Shown here: positions 9,099 to 16,319 of the stretch, in pieces
Position numbering within the stretch: position 1 is the stretch's first letter
How the letters are laid out: the number at the start of each line of letters is the position of its first letter
Source: Methanoculleus sp. EBM-46
GTDB taxonomy: Archaea; Halobacteriota; Methanomicrobia; Methanomicrobiales; Methanoculleaceae
NCBI GenBank assembly: GCA_001896715.1
Contig: MPOY01000108.1
Location: 1 to 35,087 of the forward strand
DNA: 35,087 nucleotides
Reading direction: 5' to 3'
Program-made: the position numbers and the translations under genes
Notes under the pieces: model-generated
Seen by the model: only the letters and a program-made list of their open reading frames with translations
What the model was told of the DNA's origin: nothing
Database searches by the model: none

Positions 9099-9935
9099 TC
9101 ACCCCTGTTTTTGCCACCGGATCGCGGCGTATATCGATCTCCCGGGGAGAACAAGCCCGCCATCCTGCCGGATGAGGTGTTCACGGAAGTAGTCCCGGAG
9201 TATCTCCCGCTGTTGCAGGGTCGTTACGCCCATCCGGGGAGTGAAGTGGTCGACCGCATCCTCCACGGTCGTGAAGGCGACCGTATCGCCCATCGGGCGC
9301 ATCCGGACGTCTGCGTAGATCCCCATCCCGTAGAGGACGTTGAAGAGGCAGTCGGCCTTCGGCCTCGGGTGATACGGCGCCCCGTGCAGGTCCTCCCAGA
9401 GCGCGAGGTATATCCGTTCCCAGAGCGGTTCATCGGCGAACCAGTAGAGGTGGACCGACCCGGACTCGGAGGCAGCTGCATTCATCGCCGCCGCGGCCGA
9501 CCGGATGTCGGGCATGGTGAGCGAGAACGAGGCGACCACCCTGTCGTAAGGCGGCGCGATGTCGCAGGCCGGATCGATCTCCTCCCAGAGGCCGCGGACG
9601 GTGGTGATCGTGGTGATCCCCTCCTGCTCCGCCGCCGCCCGGAGCTCGGCAAGCATCCCCTCCGCAGGCTCGACTGCCGTCACCAGCGCACCGGCCCGGG
9701 CAAGCGGCAGGGCGAGAGTCCCGGGCCCCGACCCGATATCCAGCACCCGGTCGCCGGGAGCGACGTCGAGGTCCGAGAGGGTCTCGGCAACCCGTCGTGC
9801 ATGATCGGACGCAAGGCGGGTAGCGTACCGCCGGGCCCGCTCCCGGTCGCTCCAGAGTTCGACACCCTCCCGGAACGCCGGAGTCGACCGGTTCAGGGCA
9901 AGCCTCCTCCGCCAGACCTCGTTCCAATCCGGCAT
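9099..9935 (-). CDS. Class I SAM-dependent methyltransferase
   Basis: 278 aa from the ATG at 9935 (MPDWNEVWRRRLALN), which has AAGGA eight bases upstream; an ATG 15 bases earlier is possible, and the longer open frame to 10115 is not. The Rossmann motif I VLDIGSGPGT is at residues 64-73, acidic Glu89 (AVEP) binds the ribose, and VVASFSL is the motif II region. The C-terminal half (tryptophan-rich, with a PLWERIYLALWEDLHG segment) is like methanogen methyltransferases of unknown substrate. It stands alone; no neighbour suggests a target. Confidence 0.8.
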   Translation of the reverse strand: MPDWNEVWRRRLALNRSTPAFREGVELWSDRERARRYATRLASDHARRVAETLSDLDVAPGDRVLDIGSGPGTLALPLARAGALVTAVEPAEGMLAELRAAAEQEGITTITTVRGLWEEIDPACDIAPPYDRVVASFSLTMPDIRSAAAAMNAAASESGSVHLYWFADEPLWERIYLALWEDLHGAPYHPRPKADCLFNVLYGMGIYADVRMRPMGDTVAFTTVEDAVDHFTPRMGVTTLQQREILRDYFREHLIRQDGGLVLPGRSIYAAIRWQKQG

Positions 9936-10034
9936 GGGAAGATCCTTCATCGGACAATCGGTCGCCTCCGAAGCATAAACAGGTATCCATACGCGCCCTG
10001 TGGGCATCCGTGTGGCCCGGGGGATACCCCAACC

Positions 10035-10043
10035 ATTATATAT
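10035..10043 (+). promoter_or_regulatory. TATA box of the gerW-like operon
   Basis: CCATTATATATGAGG; the centre near 10039 predicts a transcription start near 10065, at the first GTG of the GerW-like frame. Confidence 0.55.
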
Positions 10044-10064
10044 GAGGCCGGAGAGGGAATACTT

Positions 10065-10553
10065 GTGGTGAATAGTGTGACTGGCGAATCCATGCTCCAG
10101 ATAACCGTCGATCAACTTGCGAGATCACTCTGTGCGAGCGCCGTCCTCGGTGCCCCGGTCGAGACTGCTGAACGGGTCATCATACCGGTCGCCGAATTCG
10201 GGTTCGGGTTTGGTGCCGGAGAATGCAAAGGAGGGACGAAAGAAGGTAACCAGGGCGGTGGAACCGGGACCGGCGGCGGGGGCGGCATATCGGCCATCGC
10301 TCTGGTCATCGTCACCAAGGGCGTATCCGGCCCCGAAGGTATTCAGGTCATATCGCTGAAGAAGAAGAGCGAGATCGCCGAGGTGATCACGACGCTCGGG
10401 GAGGCGGTCGGCCCGCATGTCGCGAAAGCGATCGAGAAGGGCGGCGAGATGATACAGCAGCGTAGAGGCAAACCGTCCCAGAAGCCGGAAGAAGGAAGAC
10501 CGAAGCCGGAAGAGGGGAAGGAGATCCCGGTCAGCGGTGAGGAAGGGGCATAA
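10065..10553 (+). CDS. GerW/YtfJ family protein
   Basis: About 162 aa. The start is uncertain: GTG codons at 10065, 10068 and 10077 and an ATG at 10092 are in frame. The TATA spacing and a GGAGAGGG seven bases ahead favour 10065/10068. The core VLGAPVETAERVIIPVAEFG, FGFGAGE, a glycine-rich stretch (GGGTGTGGGGG) and AIALVIVTKG match the GerW family first known from Bacillus spore proteins and widespread in non-sporulating prokaryotes; its biochemical role is unknown. The C-terminal 35 residues are a charged Lys/Glu/Pro tail. As in Bacillus, it is followed by a DUF2953 gene. Confidence 0.85.
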   Translation: MVNSVTGESMLQITVDQLARSLCASAVLGAPVETAERVIIPVAEFGFGFGAGECKGGTKEGNQGGGTGTGGGGGISAIALVIVTKGVSGPEGIQVISLKKKSEIAEVITTLGEAVGPHVAKAIEKGGEMIQQRRGKPSQKPEEGRPKPEEGKEIPVSGEEGA

Positions 10554-10574
10554 AGTCCTCTTTTTCTCCAGAAC

Positions 10575-11249
10575 ATGGCCGCGACCCTTCTCTTCTTCCT
10601 CCTGCTTGCCGCCGTCATCATCCTCCTTGCGATTCTGCTTGCCCTGTACCTGGTCCCGGTGACCGTCTCGACGGTCGCCGACTGCGGGCGGGAAAGCCTC
10701 CGCGGGACGGCAACCGTAGCCTGGGGCATCGTGGGGGCGAGGGTCCGGGCCGACGAGGATGTGCAGGTGTTCGAGGTCCTCCTTGCCGGCCGGCGGGTCA
10801 TGGTCCGGGATATCCGGGAGATGGCGGCGGCAAAACCGGAAGAAGAGAAGAAGGTGGAGGAGCCAAAACCGGCCCTCCCGGTGGGGGAGTACGTCGACGC
10901 CGCCCGCGACCTCTGGCCCCATATCCAGAGGATCGTTGCCGCCATCTACCGGTCTCTCTACCTTGAGACCCTCCGCGGGGAGGTCACCCTCGGCCTCGAG
11001 AGCCCCGCCAGTACCGGCGTCGTCTACGGTTACTGCACCGCCGCCCGTTACGCCCTCTGGCCGGCGGAGGCGATCGATCTCGTGCTGACCCCGGACTTTG
11101 ACCATGAAGTCTTCGAGGGAACGTTCACGCTCAGAGTGCAGATCCGCCGCCCCCTCCTGATCGTCATACCGGTCGTGCAGGCTCTCCTGCAGAAACCGGT
11201 GCGGCAACGGCTCCGGCAGGTCTCGGGAAGAGGTGCTCCGGGTGCCTGA
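10575..11249 (+). CDS. DUF2953 membrane-anchored protein
   Basis: 224 aa. An N-terminal transmembrane helix (about residues 4-27, almost all Leu/Ile/Val/Ala) is followed by a soluble domain and a Lys/Glu/Pro linker near 85-100. The C-terminal part (LGLESPASTGVVYGY, then FEGTFTLRVQIRRPL) is the DUF2953 pattern. The gene begins 21 bases after the GerW-like stop. GerW and DUF2953 are paired in many genomes, so the two probably act together at the membrane. Function unknown. Confidence 0.8.
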   Translation: MAATLLFFLLLAAVIILLAILLALYLVPVTVSTVADCGRESLRGTATVAWGIVGARVRADEDVQVFEVLLAGRRVMVRDIREMAAAKPEEEKKVEEPKPALPVGEYVDAARDLWPHIQRIVAAIYRSLYLETLRGEVTLGLESPASTGVVYGYCTAARYALWPAEAIDLVLTPDFDHEVFEGTFTLRVQIRRPLLIVIPVVQALLQKPVRQRLRQVSGRGAPGA

Positions 11250-11496
11250 AGGGAGCGAACTTGTCGTCGGCGGCGCCCGGAGGGTCGGCGACCGGTACAT
11301 CATTCCCGTCATCAGGACGCTCGTTCTCCATGCAGGAAGAACTGCCGTGGTCAGCCTGACGCCGGTCGCGCTCATCATAGCCGAGGGAGAGTGCGAGTAC
11401 CTCATCCGCCTCCCGGGCGCGCCCCGGTCGATCGAGAGCGCACTCGATACGCTTCGCGGCGATATCGACCGCCAAAAAAGAGAGTGTCCGGGGTAG
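11233..11496 (+). CDS. Small GerW-like-core protein, third gene of the operon
   Basis: 87 aa from a GTG at 11233 that lies inside the end of the DUF2953 gene (17-base overlap; a GTG at 11242 would leave 8). Not a recognised family. By eye, VVGGARRVGDRYIIPV followed by SLTPVALIIAEGE lines up with VLGAPVETAERVIIPV and SAIALVIVTKG of the GerW-like protein two genes upstream, without its glycine-rich insert. It may be a minimal paralogue that pairs with it. The stop is three bases from the convergent ABC permease stop. Confidence 0.6.
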   Translation: MLRVPEGSELVVGGARRVGDRYIIPVIRTLVLHAGRTAVVSLTPVALIIAEGECEYLIRLPGAPRSIESALDTLRGDIDRQKRECPG

Positions 11497-11499
11497 CCG

Positions 11500-12645
11500 T
11501 CACTCGTGGCGGAGAGCCTGGATCGGGTTTAAGTGCGCCGCCTTCCAGGCCGGGTAGATGCCGGAGACCGCGCTCATCCCGATGCCGAAGGCCATCCCGA
11601 AGACGATGTAGAGAAGGCTTGTCGGATTGAAGAAGTAGTCGGGGTTCCCGGAGAAGACAGCCGTCATCATGTATCCGGTGCCGAAACTGAGCACGCCCCC
11701 GATGGCGGCACCCACGAGCCCGAGGATCAGGGCCTCGTAGATGAACATCCGCATCACCTCGCTCCGGCGGGTGCCGATGCTCCGCAGGACCCCGATCTCC
11801 TTGATCCGCTCGGTGACCGACATCAGCATCACGTTTAAGATCGAGACTCCGGCGACGATGAGCGATACCGCGCCGATACCCATCAGAAAGACCGTGATCG
11901 AGTCGACGGCCGCAAAGACCTCTTTCAGGATCCCCCGGGTATCCATGACGGTGACGACATTCTCCCGCCGATTCATCTTCTGTTCGATCGCCTCCTTGAC
12001 CGCATCGAGGTCGTTGACGTCGCGGACCTTCACGATGACCTGGTCGTACGTATCTTTATCGTAGTGGTTCGAGTACCACGAGTAGGGCACGACGATGGCA
12101 CTATCAGGGTTGATGTCGAACCCCATCCCCCGTTCCTCGAGCACGCCCACGACCCGGAGGGTCTCGTTGCCGATCGTGGCCCGGGCACCGAGTTTGAGGC
12201 CGGTATCCTTGTTGTTCTCGGCAAGCGTCTTTCCGATCACGCACCCGGAACCGGTATCCTTCGGGTATGCTCCCGCCTCCATATCGAGCAGGAAGGGGAT
12301 ATCTTTGGCCGGGATCGCGTAGATCATGGCGCCGCTTTTGGTCTCGCCCACGGTTACCGAGTCAAACGTGGTCGCGAACGGTATGGCCCGGTTGGCGCCG
12401 ACCGCCCGGGTGATATCGTCCACCTGCCGTTTGGTGAGTTCCGTGGTTCCCGAGCGGGTCGCCGGGGAGACGGTGATGGTGTCGCCGACATCGCTGACCA
12501 TATCGTTGAACATGAGGTTGATGCTGTTGCCCATGATACCGAGCGTGGCGATCGCGACGACGCCGATGGCGATCCCGGTGACCGCGAGGATCGACCTGAG
12601 CCAGTGGCGGCTGACGTTCCGGCGGGCAAGGTCGAAGAAGGTCAT
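11500..12645 (-). CDS. MacB/FtsX-type ABC transporter permease
   Basis: 381 aa. One N-terminal transmembrane helix (about 17-40) precedes a periplasmic-type MacB core domain (about 45-250), then three C-terminal helices (about 255-285, 308-335 and 345-370) of the FtsX fold. The signature LNVMLMSVTERIKEIGVLRSIG before the last helices is diagnostic. With the ATPase directly upstream (4-base ATGA overlap) it forms a transporter of the MacB/LolCDE type, which moves lipoproteins or peptides mechanically rather than through a pore. The substrate is unknown; the co-operonic COG1361 protein may be its partner. Confidence 0.9.
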   Translation of the reverse strand: MTFFDLARRNVSRHWLRSILAVTGIAIGVVAIATLGIMGNSINLMFNDMVSDVGDTITVSPATRSGTTELTKRQVDDITRAVGANRAIPFATTFDSVTVGETKSGAMIYAIPAKDIPFLLDMEAGAYPKDTGSGCVIGKTLAENNKDTGLKLGARATIGNETLRVVGVLEERGMGFDINPDSAIVVPYSWYSNHYDKDTYDQVIVKVRDVNDLDAVKEAIEQKMNRRENVVTVMDTRGILKEVFAAVDSITVFLMGIGAVSLIVAGVSILNVMLMSVTERIKEIGVLRSIGTRRSEVMRMFIYEALILGLVGAAIGGVLSFGTGYMMTAVFSGNPDYFFNPTSLLYIVFGMAFGIGMSAVSGIYPAWKAAHLNPIQALRHE

Positions 12646-13310
12646 GCCAGCCTCCCATCCACCAGCCGGATCGTGCGGTCGGCGTACTCGGTCATCCGGG
12701 GATCGTGCGTGACCATGATGACGGTCTTGCCCTCCTCGCGGTTCATCCGGCCGAGGAGTTCCATGATCGCCGTCCCGGTCTTCGAGTCCAGGTTCCCGGT
12801 CGGTTCGTCGCAGAGGAGGAAGTCGGGATCGTTGATGAGCGCCCGGGCGATCGCCACCCGCTGCTGCTGTCCGCCCGAGAGTTCGCCGGGTTTATGGGTG
12901 AAGTGCGACTCGGTGATTCCGACCGCCGCGAGAACCTCCTCTGCCCGCTCGCGGGATACATCCCGCCGGCCTTTCAGGATGAGCGGGTACTCGACGTTCT
13001 CGACCACCGAGAGGAGCGGTATGAGGTTGAACTGCTGAAAGATGAACCCGATGTGGTCCCGCCGCATAAGGGTCAGTTCGTCGTCGTCCATCCTGCTGAT
13101 CCGCTTTCCTGCGATGGTGACCTCTCCTGATGTCGGGACGTCAAGCGACCCCATGACGTTTAAGAGCGTCGACTTCCCCGACCCGGAGGGGCCCATGATC
13201 AGGACGAACTCACCCTCTTCGATAGCGAGATCGATCCCGGCAAGCGCCACGACATCGCCGGCCGGGAGGGGGTAGACCTTCGTGACCGCATCGAAACTGA
13301 TGACGGGCAT
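12642..13310 (-). CDS. MacB/LolD-type ABC transporter ATPase
   Basis: 222 aa. Walker A GPSGSGKST at residues 40-48, Q-loop FQQFNLIPLL, signature LSGGQQQR from 144, Walker B FLLCDEP at 164-170 and switch histidine in VTHD near 200. The pattern is typical of the LolD/MacB/FtsE class. The ATG follows the COG1361 stop by five bases and the stop overlaps the permease start (ATGA). Confidence 0.94.
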   Translation of the reverse strand: MPVISFDAVTKVYPLPAGDVVALAGIDLAIEEGEFVLIMGPSGSGKSTLLNVMGSLDVPTSGEVTIAGKRISRMDDDELTLMRRDHIGFIFQQFNLIPLLSVVENVEYPLILKGRRDVSRERAEEVLAAVGITESHFTHKPGELSGGQQQRVAIARALINDPDFLLCDEPTGNLDSKTGTAIMELLGRMNREEGKTVIMVTHDPRMTEYADRTIRLVDGRLA

Positions 13311-13315
13311 CGCTG

Positions 13316-14452
13316 TTACTTCCGTCTCCAGGAGTAGTAGATGGCGCCGACGATCCCGAGAGCGAGAAGCACGACGACGACGATGCCGGCAAGCGGCAGC
13401 TCGCCGTCCTCTCCGCCGGACAGCGCCATTGTGGTGCCGCCGACGTCGACCATCGTCGTCGCCGTGTAGCGGTTGCCATCAGCGTCCCGGTACTCGATGA
13501 CGATCGGGATCTCCGTTACGTCTGCGTCGGCCTGGAGTGTCACCTCAAACGGGGACGCATCGTCGGGATCGAGGGTTCCGACGATGTAGATCCGGTACGG
13601 ATCGGTGGGGGTCGCCGGCTCGCCCGGGGAGATGATAACCGATCGCGCGGACTCAAGGCCTGCGTTCATGACATCGCCCACGATCCGGTATCCTTTTGCT
13701 TCCTGCCGGACCTCGACGTTGGTGATGACCGGGTCCGCCTGCCGTTTGTCCTCGTCGAACGTGATCGGCAGGATGAGGTCGGCGGTATGGGTGTTGATGC
13801 CGTTGCGCCAGACCACCTGGAAGGCGGCGGTCGTCTCCGCTGCCGGGGTCAGGTTGAAGACGGCGGTCCCGGAGGCGTCGGGCGCAAGAGCGCCGATGAA
13901 CGCGCTCGACGGGATGGCCTTAAGACCTGTTCCCTGCGGGATCACCTGGACGCCGGAGGCGGCGTTCGGGCGGGGGTTCCCCACCCGGATGGTTACGTCG
14001 GCCGTCCTCCCCTCGGAGAAGGCATCGGGTTTTTTGATAACCGATATGCTGAGCGGGGTATTCTCGACCTGGACCGGGATCGGGTAGCGCAGGCTGCCGG
14101 CGTTGACGAAGTCGAGGACGAAGACGGGGTAGAACGTCCCCTCCCCGCCGTCCGCACGAACGGTGAAGGTGAACGTCTTCGTGTTTTTGGTACCGAGCTC
14201 CCCGACAGCGGGGTAGGAGTCGCTCAGCGGCACGACACCGCTCCCGAAGAGCCGGGCGCTCCGGATAGCGACCGGTTCGGCACCGTTGTTCTGGATCGCG
14301 ATCGTGAGCGTCCCGGTATCCCCTTTCATCAGGATCGGCGGGTCGATGGAGGAGGAGGTCACGGTGATGTCCGCGGGGCCGGCAGAGGCCGGTCCGGTGA
14401 ATGCCGCGAGGGCGCAGACAAGTGATATGATGACAAAGTAGAGCGGTCTCAT
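13316..14452 (-). CDS. COG1361 S-layer-like surface protein
   Basis: 378 aa from MRPLYFVIISLVCALAAF at 14452, two bases past the stop of the Yip1 gene. A signal peptide (about 1-24) is followed by repeated CARDB/Ig-like beta domains (for example GDTGTLTIAIQNNGAEPVAIRS, given here in parts: GDTGTLTIAIQNNG). A C-terminal transmembrane helix ends in a positive tail (YYSWRRK), so most of the protein is outside the cell. In archaea such proteins are often encoded beside MacB-like ABC genes, and it may act as their extracytoplasmic adaptor; that role is inferred. An upstream open extension to 14575 overlaps the previous gene and is rejected. Confidence 0.85.
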   Translation of the reverse strand: MRPLYFVIISLVCALAAFTGPASAGPADITVTSSSIDPPILMKGDTGTLTIAIQNNGAEPVAIRSARLFGSGVVPLSDSYPAVGELGTKNTKTFTFTVRADGGEGTFYPVFVLDFVNAGSLRYPIPVQVENTPLSISVIKKPDAFSEGRTADVTIRVGNPRPNAASGVQVIPQGTGLKAIPSSAFIGALAPDASGTAVFNLTPAAETTAAFQVVWRNGINTHTADLILPITFDEDKRQADPVITNVEVRQEAKGYRIVGDVMNAGLESARSVIISPGEPATPTDPYRIYIVGTLDPDDASPFEVTLQADADVTEIPIVIEYRDADGNRYTATTMVDVGGTTMALSGGEDGELPLAGIVVVVLLALGIVGAIYYSWRRK

Positions 14453-14454
14453 GG

Positions 14455-15111
14455 TTACAGCCATCCGGCGAGCGCTATGAGGAGATAGATGATGTAGAGG
14501 CCCACGGGTATCCCGACGGTGAGGGCCGCATTCCGCGTGGAGAGGTTGCGCGCATGTTTCATGCCGAAGACCCATATGTTCGCGCTCCAGGCCAGGAAGA
14601 GGATGGTCACGACCCCGGCGATCTGCGCGAGCGGGTCGGTTGCTATGACGTGCGCGAGGTTCTCCGTCACCGCCGCGATCTCTTCAGGGCTCCTCGCGAT
14701 CGGGAGCGTCAGGTTCGCTATGATCTGGTAGGAGAGAAGAGCCCCGATGATGCCGCCGAAGATCTGGGGCAGGAACCCGTAACCGGTGACCTCGAGCGTC
14801 CGCGCAAGCGATCCCTCTCCCTTGAAGGCCATCGATATGATGTAGAAGACGATGCCGTATATGAACCATGTCAAAAACCCCCCGACGACGGCAACCACCG
14901 CGGCGAAGCCCACCATGAGCACCCCGATGGCCTGGGCCTCTGCGGGGAGTATTCCAACGAACATGTTTGCCGCCAGTGCAGCCGAGACCGCACCGATCAC
15001 CCCGATAACGAGCGCGATCAGCGCCGGCACCTTCAGGCTCGGTTCATCCCGCATGCGGCTCTCGAAAAAACGCCCGGGATCGAAGAGTACCCGGAGAAAT
15101 CCAATTTCCAT
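14455..15111 (-). CDS. Yip1-domain membrane protein
   Basis: 218 aa starting MEIGFLRVLFDPGRFFESRM, with AGGAGG ten bases upstream. The opening segment (LFDPGRFF) followed by five hydrophobic helices is the prokaryotic Yip1 (PF04893) pattern. It is the first gene of the operon with COG1361 and the MacB-like transporter. An A/T-rich AAAAGTTTAT at 15151-15160 (minus strand) may be the TATA element. Function unknown in archaea. The longer open frame to 15291 has no support. Confidence 0.8.
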   Translation of the reverse strand: MEIGFLRVLFDPGRFFESRMRDEPSLKVPALIALVIGVIGAVSAALAANMFVGILPAEAQAIGVLMVGFAAVVAVVGGFLTWFIYGIVFYIISMAFKGEGSLARTLEVTGYGFLPQIFGGIIGALLSYQIIANLTLPIARSPEEIAAVTENLAHVIATDPLAQIAGVVTILFLAWSANIWVFGMKHARNLSTRNAALTVGIPVGLYIIYLLIALAGWL

Positions 15112-15450
15112 GATAGATATGCCTCCTGTATTTCTGTTATACAAGAGGGGATAAACTTTTTCGGAAACACAGAAGCAAAAATTCAGGGATCTTCCCAAAT
15201 CTCCGGAGAAATGCAGGAGTATTGCCTCAAACCCGGACCTGAGGTGGACCGCACCGGGATCGAGGTGCCGGCGAGGATATGCCGCCCGCATCGCCCGGGG
15301 GAAGAGCGGCGGCGGGGACCTCCCTGACGCCTAACGTCTCAAAATCCCGCATGCGGTTCTTCTTCGCGGCAACGCGAGAGGCTGTCTCACCGCTCATATA
15401 CCTGAACACGCGCATTGCCGCGAAGTCCGGGAGATGGGTCGAGCACTCCC
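15112..15450. other. Intergenic region, no convincing gene
   Basis: 339 bases between the Yip1 operon start and the radC stop. The left third is A/T-richer and holds the Yip1 promoter. A 62-codon minus frame (15227-15415) exists but is Arg/Pro-rich toward the end, has no ribosome binding site and no family resemblance, so it is not called. Confidence 0.5.
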
Positions 15451-16128
15451 CTACATGTGCCCGAGCTCTTTGAGGCTCACGTAACCCTTCTTCGTGACGA
15501 TGATGTGGTCGAGCACCCGTATGCCGAGGATCGACCCGGCCTCGATGAGCTGCCGGGTGATGCTGATATCCTGGGTGGAGGGGTCCAGGGTGCCCGAGGG
15601 ATGGTTGTGGACCAGTATGACCGATGCGGCGCGGTCGGTGATCGCCTCGGCAAAGACCTCGCGGGGATGGACGAGGCTCTGGTTCAGGATACCGATGGTG
15701 ACGACCCGGCGTCTGATCACCTCCCCGGCACCGTTGAGCGTTATGCAGAAGAAATATTCCTGTTTCTTGTCCCGCCACTCGCTGACCAGCGGGAGCACTT
15801 CATCGGGCTTGGTGATCCGGCTCCCGGCAACGCCCTCATCGTCTGCCAGGTACCGCCGCCCGAGTTCGAAGCAGGCCATGATCTCGCAGGCTTTCGCCGC
15901 CCCGATGCCCTCTATCACGAGGAGGGCATCATACGAGGGATTGCCTTTGGCATTATCCAGGTATTGTTTTACATCTCCGGCAATCTGCGAGACGTCGCGC
16001 CCCTTTACACCCCGCCCGAGGAGGAGGGCAATCAGTTCGGCATTGGTGAGCGACTGGGGCCCCCGTGCTGCGAGCTTCTCACGCGGGCGATCGTGGTCGG
16101 GTATATCGCGCATCTTCTTCATGCTCAT
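15451..16128 (-). CDS. radC: RadC family JAB-domain protein
   Basis: 225 aa. N-terminal helix-hairpin-helix region (IEGIGAAKA at about 72-80), then a JAB/MPN metallo domain with HNHPSG at 174-179 and Asp187, the full zinc-ligand set. RadC was named for DNA repair, but its true role is unsettled; the fold is that of a metal-dependent hydrolase. Monocistronic, with a TATA-like TGTATACG at 16173-16180 about 48 bases upstream of the ATG. An ATG at 16122 could also serve as start. Confidence 0.9.
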   Translation of the reverse strand: MSMKKMRDIPDHDRPREKLAARGPQSLTNAELIALLLGRGVKGRDVSQIAGDVKQYLDNAKGNPSYDALLVIEGIGAAKACEIMACFELGRRYLADDEGVAGSRITKPDEVLPLVSEWRDKKQEYFFCITLNGAGEVIRRRVVTIGILNQSLVHPREVFAEAITDRAASVILVHNHPSGTLDPSTQDISITRQLIEAGSILGIRVLDHIIVTKKGYVSLKELGHM

Positions 16129-16172
16129 TCGGCCCTGCGAGGTTCTTCATCTCCGGTTTTGATTTGGAAGCA

Positions 16173-16180
16173 TGTATACG
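16173..16180 (-). promoter_or_regulatory. TATA-like box of radC
   Basis: Minus strand CGTATACATG, predicting transcription from about 16149, twenty bases before the radC start. Confidence 0.4.
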
Positions 16181-16319
16181 TTGTCAATCAGTTCGCCGCA
16201 CCGGGTGAGCGCAACGCGAGAGCAGGGCGAGGGGCGGCGTTAGGTTCTCTGTTGAGCATGCAGAAAACCGGGGGATACTACCGAAACCCTTTTGTCTGAG
16301 AACTGCTATCTCTCACAAA

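Noticed and set aside
15227-15415. 62-codon minus ORF between Yip1 and radC
   Set aside because: No ribosome site, Arg/Pro-rich end, no resemblance to any family.
15331-16245. Integron-like core sites (GCCTAAC near 15334, GTTAGGT near 16241) flanking radC
   Set aside because: The seven-base matches are 900 bases apart, far more than an attC site allows, with no hairpin or integrase; probably chance.
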